DNA of 64,000 bases from JBHEBG01 sp046557915 (GCF_046557915.1 NZ_JBHEBG010000001.1:1426001-1490000); one strand, 5' to 3'; positions 34,986 to 45,254 are shown, numbered from the stretch's first letter. Program-made: numbers and translations. The notes: a model not told the origin generated them from the sequence alone.

Positions 34986-37367
34986 ATGCTAAAAAACTAT
35001 CTAAAAATCGCTTTCCGAGTATTCAAAAAAGAAGGGGGATACAGTTTTATAAATATTTTTGGACTGGTGTTGGGTTTTGTCTGTTGTCTTTTAATTTCTC
35101 TATTTATTAAAGACGAGCTAAGCTATGACAATTTTCATAAGGATGGAGATAGAATTTATCGTGTGGCCGCCGCCTACATGAGGCAGGGGGTATGGGAGCC
35201 ATATTCTACTAATTCATGGCCTACGGCGGAGAGGTTAAAGACCAATTTTGGTGAAATTGAACAGTTGGTTCGAATAGCTGGAAGGCCTGGAATTGTTACC
35301 TATAATAATAAAAAGTTTAACGAGGAGAGGATTGCTGTAGCGGATGAGAATTTTTTCAAGGTTTTTTCTTTTCCATTAATTTCTGGCAACCCTAATGAGG
35401 GATTAAAAGGGTCTAATAAAGTAATCATTTCTGAATCTACCGCTGAGAAGTATTTTGGCAATGAAGAGCCCATGGGTAAGGTACTCAATCTTGAAGATGG
35501 TACATTGCAATTACAGGTTAGTGGAATTATGGAAGATATGCCTTCAAATTCCCACTTTCACTTTGATTTTTTGATATCCGGTCAAACAGCAAGACAAATT
35601 TCTCCGGAGGTAATGTTTACCAGTGTGGGTTGGGACTCTCAATATGTATACATTAAAATGGAGGAAGGGGCCATGCCCTCAAAGATGGAATCCATGTTTC
35701 CAGATTTTATTGACTATCATTTACCACCATTTACTTCAGAAAATTTTAAGCTGTTTCTGCAACCCTTGTTAGATATTCACCTAAAATCAAATAACGGAAC
35801 TGAGATTGAAATCAATGGGAATATTAATCATATATACATTTTTTCTGTCATAGCCATTTTCATTTTAGTTATTGCTTGTGTGAATTATATGAACCTGACC
35901 ACGGCTCGATCAGTACGACGGGCCAAAGAAGTAGGTATGCGAAAAGCTCTGGGTGCTAATAAGATGAATCTGGTTGGTCAGTTTTTGAGCGAATCGTTTA
36001 TCATGACATCTATAGCAATTCTTATTGCTTTCGGCTTAGCTTTTTTATTGCTACCAGTATTTAATCAGTTTGCCGGAAAAGAAATACCAAGAACTGTCTT
36101 GTTCGATGCAACGGTGTTGTTAGCATTGTTAGCGTCGTTAACAGTGGTAACGTTATTTTCAGGAGCTTATCCATCATTCATTCTTTCAGCATTTAAGCCA
36201 ATAAATACGCTAAAAGGTGGTCAGTCAACAAAAAAAACCGGTTTGCTACTCCGGAAAGGACTGGTAGTTTTACAATTTGTAATCTCAATTGGGTTAATAG
36301 CCTCCACGTCCATTGTTTTTAAGCAACTCAACTTTCTAAAAAATAAAGAGTTGGGAATTAGTAAAGAATTACTTGTAGCGGTACCTCTCCAAACTATGGA
36401 CAGATCTCACCTAGCTGCATTCACTGATGAACTTTTAACCAACACGGCAATTCTTAAGACCGGGGTTTCTAATATGAGAATGCCCGGTTGGATAAGTAAT
36501 AGCACGCCATATAAAGCAGAAGGTGTGCCTGTTGACGAAGAGGCAAGAAAATCAATGAAAATTATTGGAGTTGATTACGATTTTTTGGGAACTGTGGAAG
36601 CTGAAATTACTAAAGGCCGGGATTTTTCCAGAGAATTCTCTTCAGATATAAACACCTCAATAATTCTCAATGAGGCCGCCGTTTCCCAGTTGGGTTGGAA
36701 TGACCCAGTTGGTAAATGGGTAGAGCTTGATGATCAAAAATTTAATGTAGTGGGCATTGTAAAAGATTTTCATTTTGAATCTCTACACAGAAAAATCCCT
36801 CCGATTATTTTTATTATGTCTTCTACCTACTTAAACTGGGCGTATATAAAAGTTGATGCTCAAAATATACCTTTAACCCTTAAGCATATTGAATCGGTTT
36901 ATTCAAAGTTTGTAACCGACAGGGATTTTTCTTACTCCTTTGTGGATGAAGATGTAGCGGAGCAGTACCAAACGGAGAAAAAATTTACTGAGGTATTTAC
37001 CATTTTCACGGTTCTAGCCATAATCCTTGCCTGTCTTGGCACTTTTGGACTTGTGTCTTTCTCGGCAGAACGAAAATCAAAAGAAATTGGAATTAGAAAG
37101 GTACTTGGCGCTTCTGTGGGTAATGTTACTTTTCAGTTGATTAGCGAATTTATTGTGCTACTATTTGTTGCCAGTATCTTCTCATGGCCGCTCACTTACT
37201 ATTTTATGAATGGTTGGATTGAAGGTTTTACATATAGAACAAATATTGGGGTTGAAGTATTTGTAATGGCTACAGTTTTAGCTTTGTTGATTACTATGGG
37301 TACTACAGGTTTTCGAGCCATAAAAGCGGCATTGGCAAACCCTGTGACAAGTTTACGAACGGAATAG
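34986..37367 (+). CDS. FtsX/MacB-type ABC transporter permease
   Basis: A 793-residue inner-membrane permease. Residues about 18-40 form the first span, followed by a MacB-like periplasmic core (DNFHKDGDRIYRVAAAYMRQG). A first FtsX domain (about 285-410) contains NYMNLTTARSVRRAKEVGMRKALGANK. A second periplasmic domain precedes a second FtsX domain (about 670-790) with SAERKSKEIGIRKVLGASVGNV. No ATPase or adaptor gene is adjacent. Stand-alone genes of this family are numerous in Bacteroidota, and their substrates (lipoproteins, peptides or toxic compounds) are mostly unknown. A long palindrome lies in its upstream region. Confidence 0.9.
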   Translation: MLKNYLKIAFRVFKKEGGYSFINIFGLVLGFVCCLLISLFIKDELSYDNFHKDGDRIYRVAAAYMRQGVWEPYSTNSWPTAERLKTNFGEIEQLVRIAGRPGIVTYNNKKFNEERIAVADENFFKVFSFPLISGNPNEGLKGSNKVIISESTAEKYFGNEEPMGKVLNLEDGTLQLQVSGIMEDMPSNSHFHFDFLISGQTARQISPEVMFTSVGWDSQYVYIKMEEGAMPSKMESMFPDFIDYHLPPFTSENFKLFLQPLLDIHLKSNNGTEIEINGNINHIYIFSVIAIFILVIACVNYMNLTTARSVRRAKEVGMRKALGANKMNLVGQFLSESFIMTSIAILIAFGLAFLLLPVFNQFAGKEIPRTVLFDATVLLALLASLTVVTLFSGAYPSFILSAFKPINTLKGGQSTKKTGLLLRKGLVVLQFVISIGLIASTSIVFKQLNFLKNKELGISKELLVAVPLQTMDRSHLAAFTDELLTNTAILKTGVSNMRMPGWISNSTPYKAEGVPVDEEARKSMKIIGVDYDFLGTVEAEITKGRDFSREFSSDINTSIILNEAAVSQLGWNDPVGKWVELDDQKFNVVGIVKDFHFESLHRKIPPIIFIMSSTYLNWAYIKVDAQNIPLTLKHIESVYSKFVTDRDFSYSFVDEDVAEQYQTEKKFTEVFTIFTVLAIILACLGTFGLVSFSAERKSKEIGIRKVLGASVGNVTFQLISEFIVLLFVASIFSWPLTYYFMNGWIEGFTYRTNIGVEVFVMATVLALLITMGTTGFRAIKAALANPVTSLRTE

Positions 37368-37742
37368 CCCCATAAAACAGTGATTTTTCGAAACCATAAT
37401 AATTTAGTTAGGTTATGAGTTTATCCAATTCCACTGGCTGTTGTCTTAAGTGTACTATTACCAACGTCTAGAATTAGGTACAACAACTTATTTTAATGAC
37501 AAATTCAATATTCTCGTTTCATTGCTTTTATCCAAAATGCCTGCATAGTCGACAGTCAAAAGACAAAAAGTAGATTTTTACACCCGGGAACAGCAAAACA
37601 CAACATTTTGCCGCTCCCATTGGTAAATTAAAATTGAGCAAAAACCATATTTTTCTTCAATATCGTCTAATTGATATACTCTAAGAGTCCCCATAAAAGA
37701 GACATATAGTTTTATTATCCGTAAAAATTTCTAGTGTTAAGA
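37368..37742. other. Intergenic region between convergent genes
   Basis: These 375 AT-rich bases separate the ABC permease from the convergent small membrane-protein gene. No gene, repeat or strong terminator was found. Confidence 0.45.
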
Positions 37743-38096
37743 TTATACGGCCAACTCTGGTTTGTGCATGCTTACTACTGAAAGTACGGCAATACCATTA
37801 ACCCAATAGTAATATGCATCAATTCCTTCGAACGAAAAAATAAAGGGAGCCATAAGAAATACGATGGCGACCAAAAAATCAACAATCAAATGAATTTGAT
37901 AAGAAATTACCCGAAATGCACCTAAGTGATGGTCGGTTAATAAAGTCAAAATAAATGCTGCAATTCCGGTTACTACTGAAAGCTCCATTGCAAGCGGATT
38001 GGAGCTGCCCAAGCCCAGTAAAAAAGGAAGCACTATTAAGGCAATGGCAACTGGATAATCTAAAAAAGCGTGTATTCTCTTGGTTATAAATCTCAT
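37743..38096 (-). CDS. Small four-span membrane protein (SPW-repeat-like)
   Basis: A 117-residue protein with four hydrophobic spans arranged as two similar halves: HAFLDYPVAIALIVLPFLLGL then a span, and HLIVDFLVAIVFLMAPFIFSF then a span. The internal duplication (H-x-x-x-D-x-x-V-A-I) resembles SPW-repeat proteins of unknown function, though the SPW motif itself is not evident. It is divergent from the metal-efflux operon, so the 146-base gap between them holds both promoters. Confidence 0.65.
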   Translation of the reverse strand: MRFITKRIHAFLDYPVAIALIVLPFLLGLGSSNPLAMELSVVTGIAAFILTLLTDHHLGAFRVISYQIHLIVDFLVAIVFLMAPFIFSFEGIDAYYYWVNGIAVLSVVSMHKPELAV

Positions 38097-38192
38097 GATT
38101 TTAAGTTTAAATTATTATAGGCCAAAGATGAGATATAATCAAAGTAATGGTGCTACAAAAAAGTCGCCTTTTATTGTACTTTTTATGATAAA

Positions 38193-38229
38193 ATGCAACG
38201 GTGTTGCATGTTTTTTAACTTTATCTTTG
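38193..38229 (+). promoter_or_regulatory. Metal-efflux operon promoter with 17-bp palindrome operator
   Basis: ATGCAAC-GGT-GTTGCAT (38193-38209) is a perfect palindrome. Twelve bases later TATCTTTG (38222-38229) matches the -7 consensus, so the palindrome covers the -33 region. The expected start site is about 7 bases before the TTG start of the His-rich protein. A metal-responsive repressor is a reasonable guess from the operon content; its family cannot be named. Confidence 0.68.
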
Positions 38230-38242
38230 TCAAAATTTATTT

Positions 38243-38605
38243 TTGAAACACATAGGTATTTTTATATTGACCCTTGTTTTGCTTCTACCTCCGTTACAGG
38301 TGCATGCAGATGTTGTGGTTTATGAAAAAGCCGAACCACACCATTTTCTTTCGGATACCCCTACCCATACTCAAAACCACACAGGAGATAAGGGGCATGA
38401 TAACAAAAGCGAACACCATCATCATTGCATGGATATTCATATCACAGGTGCTTTTTTAAAATCTGTGGCGGTTTCTGAACGGCCCAAAGCAATTTTGGAT
38501 AAGGCCAAACGGTGCAATTTTTATGAAGCCACCTACTGTTCTTCTTATTTGGATGAGGTTTTTCAACCGCCCAAGGGTTTGTTCAGCATATTTTCTCAAG
38601 AGTAG
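38243..38605 (+). CDS. Small His-rich periplasmic protein of the metal-efflux operon
   Basis: A 120-residue protein, TTG start; no in-frame ATG lies upstream before the stop at 38216. It has a signal peptide (residues 1-22, ending VHADV). The central part is rich in His (HHFLSDTPTHTQNHTGDKGHDNKSEHHHHC), a probable metal-binding stretch. Two further Cys lie in the C-terminal half (KRCNF, TYCSS). Short proteins of this kind precede CzcA-type pumps in Bacteroidota and are loosely comparable to CzcI. It may buffer or sense the metal in the periplasm. Confidence 0.75.
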   Translation: MKHIGIFILTLVLLLPPLQVHADVVVYEKAEPHHFLSDTPTHTQNHTGDKGHDNKSEHHHHCMDIHITGAFLKSVAVSERPKAILDKAKRCNFYEATYCSSYLDEVFQPPKGLFSIFSQE

Positions 38606-38696
38606 ACTACTATTATATGTGATTAATTTTTGATGTTTCTCTCAAAAAATACTTCACACATTATTGCATACATGTTTAACTGAATGAATCATTAAA

Positions 38697-41600
38697 ATGT
38701 TAGATCGTATTATAAAATTTTCGATTAAGAATAAATTGATTGTAGGCACCATGGTATTGGCCTTGGTAGGTTGGGGAATCTATTCTATGCAGGAACTTCC
38801 TATTGATGCTGTTCCTGATATTACCAATAATCAAGTGCAAATTATTACATCTGCACCCTCGCAATCGGCCCAGGACATAGAACGTTTGGTAACTTTTCCT
38901 TTAGAGATCACCATGTCAAGCATTCCCAATATTGAGGAAATACGTTCCTTCTCTCGTTTCGGCCTAAGTGTGGTGACCGTGGTTTTTAAGGATCAGATAG
39001 ACATTTATTGGGCCCGGCAACAAATTGGTGAGCGCTTGGTGGCTGCTAAAAACCAGATCCCGGCAAACATCGGCACGCCGGAAATGGCTCCGGTTACTAC
39101 GGGTCTGGGAGAAATTTATCAATATACCCTCTATGCCAAGGAGGGTTATGAAGACAAATATTCGGCCATGGAACTCCGCTCTATTCAGGATTGGATCGTA
39201 AGAAGACAATTATTGGGCATTGAAGGGGTGGCCGATGTAAGTAGCTTCGGCGGTTTTTTAAAACAATACGAAGTAGCCGTTAATCCGGAGCGTATGCTGA
39301 GCTTGGATGTAAGTGTAAACGAAGTGTTCCAGGCCTTGGCGGTAAACAACCAGAACACTGGGGGCGCCTATATCGACAAGAATCCTAAGGCTTATTTTAT
39401 ACGTTCACAGGGGCTTATTCAAACACCGGAGGATATCACGAACATAGTAATTAAAAATACCAGGGAGGGTACGCCTATTTTAATAAAAGATATAGGCACG
39501 GTACAATTGGGCAGTGCTGTCAGATATGGCGCTATGACCCGTAATGGGGAAGGAGAGGTGGTAGGAGCCGTAGTAATGATGTTAAAAGGTGCCAACTCCT
39601 CCAAAGTTATCGCCAACGTTACCAAGCGTGTAGCTCAGATACAGCAAAACTTACCCGAGGGCGTAGCCATTAGACCTTTTTTGGATAGAACCAAACTGGT
39701 GAAGAAAGCCATAGGTACGGTTACCACCAATTTAATAGAAGGGGCCCTTATTGTTTTATTTATACTGGTTATACTACTTGGGAATTTAAGGGCAGGCCTA
39801 ATTGTGGCTTCAGTTATCCCTTTGGCCATGCTGTTTGCCATTAGCCTTATGAAAGTATTTGGTGTCTCTGGTAACCTAATGAGTTTAGGTGCCATAGATT
39901 TTGGTATTATCGTAGATGGGTCTGTAATCATCGTAGAGGCTACCTTACATTACTTGGGCCTTAAAAAATCTGGAACGCAGCTTAGCCAACAACAGATGGA
40001 CGAGCAGGTATATACTTCCGCTTCAAAAATACGTACAAGTGCCGCTTTTGGTGAAATAATAATCCTTATAGTGTACTTGCCAATTTTGGCATTGGTGGGC
40101 ATAGAAGGAAAAATGTTTAGGCCTATGGCCACTACAGTAAGTTTTGCTATTCTCGGGGCATTTATCCTTTCGCTTACCTATGTGCCTATGATGAGTGCAC
40201 TCTGCCTTAAAAAGACCATGAATAATAAGCGGACCCTTTCGGACAGGATTATGGAAAAACTGCAAAATGTCTATACGCCCATTTTGGAAACTGTATTGCG
40301 CAACAGAAAAAAAATGGTGCTGGTTTCCCTGCTAGTATTTGCAATGAGCCTATTTACCTTTACACAGATGGGTTCGGAATTTATCCCATCCCTGGATGAG
40401 GGAGATTTTGCCATAGAAACCAGGGTTTCCACTGGCAGTTCCGTTTCCCATACTATAGATGCGGTCAATGACGCTTCCAAACTATTGATGAAAGAGTTTC
40501 CAAATGAGGTAAGGGAGGTAGTTGGCAAGATAGGTTCATCCGAAATTCCTACAGACCCCATGCCCATTGAAGCAGCTGATATGATAGTGGTCTTGAGTGA
40601 GCCGGATGTTTGGACCAAAGCCGACTCCAAAGATGAACTCGCAGAAAAAATGCAAATGTTTTTAGAACAAAATACCGTTGGGGTAACTTTTGGCTTTCAA
40701 CAACCTATCCAAATGCGGTTTAATGAACTTATGACTGGTGCCAGGCAAGATGTGGTGGTTAAGGTGTATGGAGAAGATCTAGACCAGCTCGTTACTTACG
40801 GAAACCGTATAGGGGCTTTGGCGCAGACCATTGAAGGTGCAGAAGACCTCTATGTGGAGGAAATTACCGGTTTAAAACAAATTGTTATCGATTATGACCG
40901 GAGTCAGTTGGCCTTGTACGGTTTAAACATTGAGGAGGTCAATACAGCGGTAAACACGGCATTTGCAGGGCAGCGCGCAGGTTCTGTGTATGAAGGCGAA
41001 AAACGGTTTGATCTGGTAGTACGCCTAGATCATGGAAATAGGGAGAGTATAGCAGATATTAAAAAACTGTATATCACTACACCCCGAGGTGTGCAAATAC
41101 CATTGACCAATGTGGCCCGTGTAGATTTTAAAACCGGCCCCAACCAAATTCAACGCGATGATGCCAAAAGGCGCATCACTGTAGGATTCAATGTTCGGGG
41201 TAGGGACGTAGCCGGTATTGTAGCAGAGTTGCAACGTAAGATAGCTGCTAACATCCAATTTAATTCAGGGTATTATGTTACCTATGGCGGAACCTTTAAA
41301 AACTTGGAAGAGGCCCGTTCCAGGCTGGGTATTGCAGTACCTGTGGCACTGCTCCTTATATTTATGCTGTTGTACTTCACTTTTAAATCGGTTAAGCAAA
41401 GCGCGCTCATCTTTACCGCAATTCCGATGTCGGCCATAGGAGGAATTTTTGCCTTGTGGATTCGCGATATGCCCTTCTCCATTTCGGCTGGGGTTGGATT
41501 TATCGCCCTGTTTGGAGTGGCGGTGCTAAACGGAATTGTTTTAATAGCCGAGTTCAATAGACTTAAAAAAGAAGGAATGGATTCTGTAAGTGAAATTATA

Positions 41601-43007
41601 AAAAGAGGCACCTCCATTAGATTGCGTCCTGTGGTCTTAACTGCCTCTGTGGCATCGTTGGGGTTCTTGCCTATGGCCATTTCAACTTCTGCCGGGGCCG
41701 AAGTTCAAAAACCTTTGGCTACCGTTGTCATAGGTGGTTTAATTTCGGCCACCGTGCTTACCTTGCTAATTTTACCTGTTCTTTATGCATTGCTGGAAGA
41801 AGGCAAATTTAAGTTAAGAAGCACCAAAGTTACGGTCACTATTGTTTTATTACTCTCCTTCTCTTTTTCCCAAGCGCAACAAAAACCAATGTTGTTATCG
41901 GAAAAAGGAGCTGTAGATTTGGCACTGAAGCAATCACTGGTAAACAAAAAAGCATTATTGAGTGTAGAAAAAGCGCAACAGGCAAAGAAAGGTGCCGTAG
42001 CCCTAAAACCCTTGTCGGTTACTCATCAGGATGTTGGTGTCGGGGTAAATGCGGATGAAGAAGAATGGGCGGCGGTACAAAACTTCGGCTCCATTCTAAA
42101 TCACATACAAAGCAAACAGTTGGCGGGTGCGCAGTACCAACTGGCCAAAACCCAGCAGCAATTATCGCAAAGGAATCTTGTCAAACAAACAAGGCAAATA
42201 TACCAACAATGGCATTATTTGTATGCGCTTACCAACTTGCTAAGGGAACAACAAAATACTACGGATCAAATTAAGGGGATTTCCGAAAAACTATACGAAT
42301 CCGGGGAAATTGGTGGTTTGGAAAACGACTTGACCCAACTACAAAGCTTGTCGGTTCAATCGCAAAAAAGTAGTGTTTTTAGACAATACCTTGCAGTAGA
42401 AAATAGGTTGAAGCAACTCTTGCAACTGGATGTGGAAATTATACCGGAGACCGATTTGCCCGCAAGATTATCAAGACGTATAGAAAACGATAGTATTTTA
42501 GGCGAGTTTTCACAAGTACTAGACCAACGGTCCTTAGTGGCCCAGAAACAAGTAGCCTTGTCCAAATCGGTATACTTTCCACAAATATCGGCCGGAATCG
42601 TTCAAAGAAAGACAGGGAATGCCCCTTCCTTTAATGGTTTTCGGGTAGGATTGAACGTTCCATTGTCCTTTTGGTCCAATAATGCAAAGATTAAACAACA
42701 AAAAATTGTGCGGGAAGAAATGATGCTTACCAATACCAATCAGTATTTGGCGATGGAAAATGAATTCTATAGCCTTCAAAAACAACTTACCTTACTGGAA
42801 AAAGAATTGCACGCCCTAGAGCCAACGGCGGACAAGGCAAAAGCGTTTATCGCAAAGTTAAAGATTGCCTACAAAGCAGGGGAGATAGATGCCTATAAAT
42901 ACAACCAGAGTTTTGAGACTTATTTTAAGGTAATGCAAAACTATTTGACATTGATACAGACTTATAATAAAACAGTTATAGACTACGAATTTTATACCAA
43001 AAAATGA
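38697..43007 (+). CDS. CzcA-type heavy-metal RND pump fused to a TolC-like outer-membrane factor
   Basis: A 1436-residue fusion. Residues 1-1040 form an HME-type RND pump (PIDAVPDITNNQVQI; 12 membrane spans). D401, D407 and E414 in DFGIIVDGSVIIVE match the three acidic residues of CzcA, pointing to divalent ions such as Zn, Co or Cd rather than Cu(I). Residues about 1045-1060 are a signal-peptide-like hydrophobic stretch ending SQAQQ. The last 375 residues have the helical pattern of an outer-membrane efflux protein (OEP/CzcC), shorter than free-standing members. The fusion is known in Bacteroidota. The stop is 4 bases before the adaptor gene. Confidence 0.93.
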   Translation: MLDRIIKFSIKNKLIVGTMVLALVGWGIYSMQELPIDAVPDITNNQVQIITSAPSQSAQDIERLVTFPLEITMSSIPNIEEIRSFSRFGLSVVTVVFKDQIDIYWARQQIGERLVAAKNQIPANIGTPEMAPVTTGLGEIYQYTLYAKEGYEDKYSAMELRSIQDWIVRRQLLGIEGVADVSSFGGFLKQYEVAVNPERMLSLDVSVNEVFQALAVNNQNTGGAYIDKNPKAYFIRSQGLIQTPEDITNIVIKNTREGTPILIKDIGTVQLGSAVRYGAMTRNGEGEVVGAVVMMLKGANSSKVIANVTKRVAQIQQNLPEGVAIRPFLDRTKLVKKAIGTVTTNLIEGALIVLFILVILLGNLRAGLIVASVIPLAMLFAISLMKVFGVSGNLMSLGAIDFGIIVDGSVIIVEATLHYLGLKKSGTQLSQQQMDEQVYTSASKIRTSAAFGEIIILIVYLPILALVGIEGKMFRPMATTVSFAILGAFILSLTYVPMMSALCLKKTMNNKRTLSDRIMEKLQNVYTPILETVLRNRKKMVLVSLLVFAMSLFTFTQMGSEFIPSLDEGDFAIETRVSTGSSVSHTIDAVNDASKLLMKEFPNEVREVVGKIGSSEIPTDPMPIEAADMIVVLSEPDVWTKADSKDELAEKMQMFLEQNTVGVTFGFQQPIQMRFNELMTGARQDVVVKVYGEDLDQLVTYGNRIGALAQTIEGAEDLYVEEITGLKQIVIDYDRSQLALYGLNIEEVNTAVNTAFAGQRAGSVYEGEKRFDLVVRLDHGNRESIADIKKLYITTPRGVQIPLTNVARVDFKTGPNQIQRDDAKRRITVGFNVRGRDVAGIVAELQRKIAANIQFNSGYYVTYGGTFKNLEEARSRLGIAVPVALLLIFMLLYFTFKSVKQSALIFTAIPMSAIGGIFALWIRDMPFSISAGVGFIALFGVAVLNGIVLIAEFNRLKKEGMDSVSEIIKRGTSIRLRPVVLTASVASLGFLPMAISTSAGAEVQKPLATVVIGGLISATVLTLLILPVLYALLEEGKFKLRSTKVTVTIVLLLSFSFSQAQQKPMLLSEKGAVDLALKQSLVNKKALLSVEKAQQAKKGAVALKPLSVTHQDVGVGVNADEEEWAAVQNFGSILNHIQSKQLAGAQYQLAKTQQQLSQRNLVKQTRQIYQQWHYLYALTNLLREQQNTTDQIKGISEKLYESGEIGGLENDLTQLQSLSVQSQKSSVFRQYLAVENRLKQLLQLDVEIIPETDLPARLSRRIENDSILGEFSQVLDQRSLVAQKQVALSKSVYFPQISAGIVQRKTGNAPSFNGFRVGLNVPLSFWSNNAKIKQQKIVREEMMLTNTNQYLAMENEFYSLQKQLTLLEKELHALEPTADKAKAFIAKLKIAYKAGEIDAYKYNQSFETYFKVMQNYLTLIQTYNKTVIDYEFYTKK

Positions 43008-43011
43008 AAAC

Positions 43012-44178
43012 ATGAAAACTTTTATATATTTATTCTTATCCCTTGTTCTACTGAGTTGTGGCAATAAGAAAGGCGATACGGCAGGCCAAGAAAATGGGGA
43101 GGCGGTTGTAGAGGAGAACCATCACGACAAAATTCTTTTGAACGATACTCAACTGGCATCTGCTGGTGTTGAGGTTGCTTCTATAGCAAAACGGAATATT
43201 AGGGAGCGCATCCACGTTACAGGTACAATAGAAGTGCCCCCGCAAAGCAAGGCAACCGTTTATGCGCCTTTGGAAGCCTTCGTTCATCAGACCGATCTGC
43301 TTCCGGGGGACAAAGTGGTAAAGGGTCAGACCGTGGCTACCTTGCAGCACCCCAATTTTATACAGTTACAATACTCCTATTTGGAGGCCATAAACCAACG
43401 CGATGTTAAGAAGGCCGACTACGATCGCAAAAAAATGCTGTTGGAAAATGATATCGCTTCCAAAAAATCGTTTCAGATTGCAGAGGGAGGCTATAAGTCT
43501 GCCCAAAGTTTGGTGGAAAGCTATAGCTCCCAGTTAAAAATGGCAGGGTTAAACCCAGCTAGTATAAGAGCGAATGGCATTCAACAATATATCTTTATAA
43601 AAACACCCATATCTGGTTTTGTTGTTGAGAATAATCTTAACCAAGGAAAGTTTTTGGCAGCCAATGAAGAAATGCTAGAAATTATCGATACCGATCATAT
43701 GCATGCAGAGTTGAAGGTTTTTGGTACGGACATTAGCAAAGTTACCAAGGGCACCGATTTTGTATTTACCCCCTCCGGTATAGACGCGGAATATGATGGG
43801 TACATAAAATTGGTTGGGCAGGCCGTAAACGAGGGTGATAAGACAGTAAATGTGCACGGCCATTTTGAAGATGAAAAAGGCTTATTAAAAGCGGGTACCT
43901 TTATCAATGCCCAAATACTGACCAGTTCAAAAGAAGTGTTTGCCATACCCGAAGAGGCAATCATAGAACGAGAAGGGGAGCACTACGTCTTCATTACCCA
44001 TGGCGACAAGGAATTTATTCCTGTGGAGGTGAGCTTAGGGAATGATGATAGCGGTTTTGTGGAATTAAAGTCGATGGTAAATTACAATTTTGACGAACGT
44101 ATAGTGGTCAAAGGAGCACATTTTCTAAAAGGCAAATGGATGGAACTCTCTGGTGAAATGGAAGGTCATGGTCATTGA
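43012..44178 (+). CDS. RND periplasmic adaptor (CzcB/CusB-like) lipoprotein
   Basis: A 388-residue membrane-fusion protein linking the RND pump to the outer-membrane component. The lipoprotein signal has its Cys in LVLLSCGNKKG. It shows a barrel-sandwich/lipoyl segment (VTGTIEVPPQSKATVYAPLEAFVHQTDLLPGDKVVKGQTVATLQHP), a helical hairpin (about residues 120-175), and the return strand (FIKTPISGFVVENNLNQGKFLAANEEML). A beta-barrel and a final domain ending in GEMEGHGH follow. The terminal His pair may bind metal. It is translationally close to the pump (4 bases). Confidence 0.93.
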   Translation: MKTFIYLFLSLVLLSCGNKKGDTAGQENGEAVVEENHHDKILLNDTQLASAGVEVASIAKRNIRERIHVTGTIEVPPQSKATVYAPLEAFVHQTDLLPGDKVVKGQTVATLQHPNFIQLQYSYLEAINQRDVKKADYDRKKMLLENDIASKKSFQIAEGGYKSAQSLVESYSSQLKMAGLNPASIRANGIQQYIFIKTPISGFVVENNLNQGKFLAANEEMLEIIDTDHMHAELKVFGTDISKVTKGTDFVFTPSGIDAEYDGYIKLVGQAVNEGDKTVNVHGHFEDEKGLLKAGTFINAQILTSSKEVFAIPEEAIIEREGEHYVFITHGDKEFIPVEVSLGNDDSGFVELKSMVNYNFDERIVVKGAHFLKGKWMELSGEMEGHGH

Positions 44179-44285
44179 TAAGCTGTATATTATATAACGA
44201 ATCACCAAGGATTATCTCGATTGTATTTAAATATCTAAATTAGAGCTCGCGAATTTTTTAAAATCTAATTTTTTATTGGATCGTA

Positions 44286-45101
44286 ATGAAGAATGTCCTA
44301 AATGATCTCCCAAAGTACTCTGGCAAATGGTCATTTAAACTGGTATTTCTCCTATTCCTCCTGTTTTTTTCAATGTCGATGGCAGCGCTGATCTATTGGA
44401 AGGAAGATTCGTTCAGAAACCATGTTTATTTTATTGAAGTCCTATTTTGGCAAATAATGATATGGCTTCCTTGGTATTTTTTCATCCCGATTGTTGAGAA
44501 AGGACTAAAAAAAGTAATTGCAAAAAACGGCTTTTTAAGGTACGCCTCCATTGTGGTGTTTTTTATAGTGCTTATTGCCCTGCACTGGGCATGGTTTGTA
44601 TTTTATAGTAGTTTTTTGAGTCCCTATATCGATGCACCCCAATCTAGATATGGTGTCTTTCAATATTTTTTTATTTTTTGGACTCTGATCGACTTCGTTT
44701 TGTTAATGGCGATCTCCGCATATTTTACATTGTATAAAACCAAGTCGGAGACTGCAACAATTGCCTCGACAACAATTCAGGTAAAACGGGGAAACAAAAA
44801 GATACTCCTAAAGTTTGATAGTGTTTACTGGATTTCTGCCGAGGGCTATTATGCGTTACTGTATTCTGATCAAGGCCAGTTTTTGTTAAGGCGCTCACTA
44901 AAGGATTTGATCGAAACTTTACCTAACCCCCAGTTTATTAGAATACATCGTTCTGCAATCATAAATATTAATCACTTAAATGAGGTGCAACAATCCTCCA
45001 AGAATGGAATTAATGCCATTATGAAGGACGGAAAATCACATCCTGTGAGCAGAACGTACATCAAAGATCTTAGAGAAGTTTTAAAAAACACTTCCATTTA
45101 A
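44286..45101 (+). CDS. Membrane-bound LytTR-type transcriptional regulator
   Basis: A 271-residue protein with four membrane spans (about residues 20-40, 50-68, 83-105 and 126-148) and a C-terminal LytTR DNA-binding domain (about 168-268; ILLKFDSVYWISAEGYYALLYSD, LRRSLKDLIETLPNPQFIRIHRSAIININHLNEV). There is no receiver domain, so the membrane part itself is probably the sensor. It is 153 bases upstream of the DUF5916 gene in the same direction, a candidate target. Direct repeats usual for LytTR binding were not identified. Confidence 0.87.
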   Translation: MKNVLNDLPKYSGKWSFKLVFLLFLLFFSMSMAALIYWKEDSFRNHVYFIEVLFWQIMIWLPWYFFIPIVEKGLKKVIAKNGFLRYASIVVFFIVLIALHWAWFVFYSSFLSPYIDAPQSRYGVFQYFFIFWTLIDFVLLMAISAYFTLYKTKSETATIASTTIQVKRGNKKILLKFDSVYWISAEGYYALLYSDQGQFLLRRSLKDLIETLPNPQFIRIHRSAIININHLNEVQQSSKNGINAIMKDGKSHPVSRTYIKDLREVLKNTSI

Positions 45102-45254
45102 ACGGCCAGGGTCTCATTCATTATCAAAAAGGTGTTCGTTCACTGCATTCTTATTGACTTCGGGTTTTTATTGCTGGTTATTTGTTGCTCCTAAATAGCC
45201 AATCGAGAATATTCTATTCCAAGTAATAATTGCTAACCCAATAATTGTTTTGCC

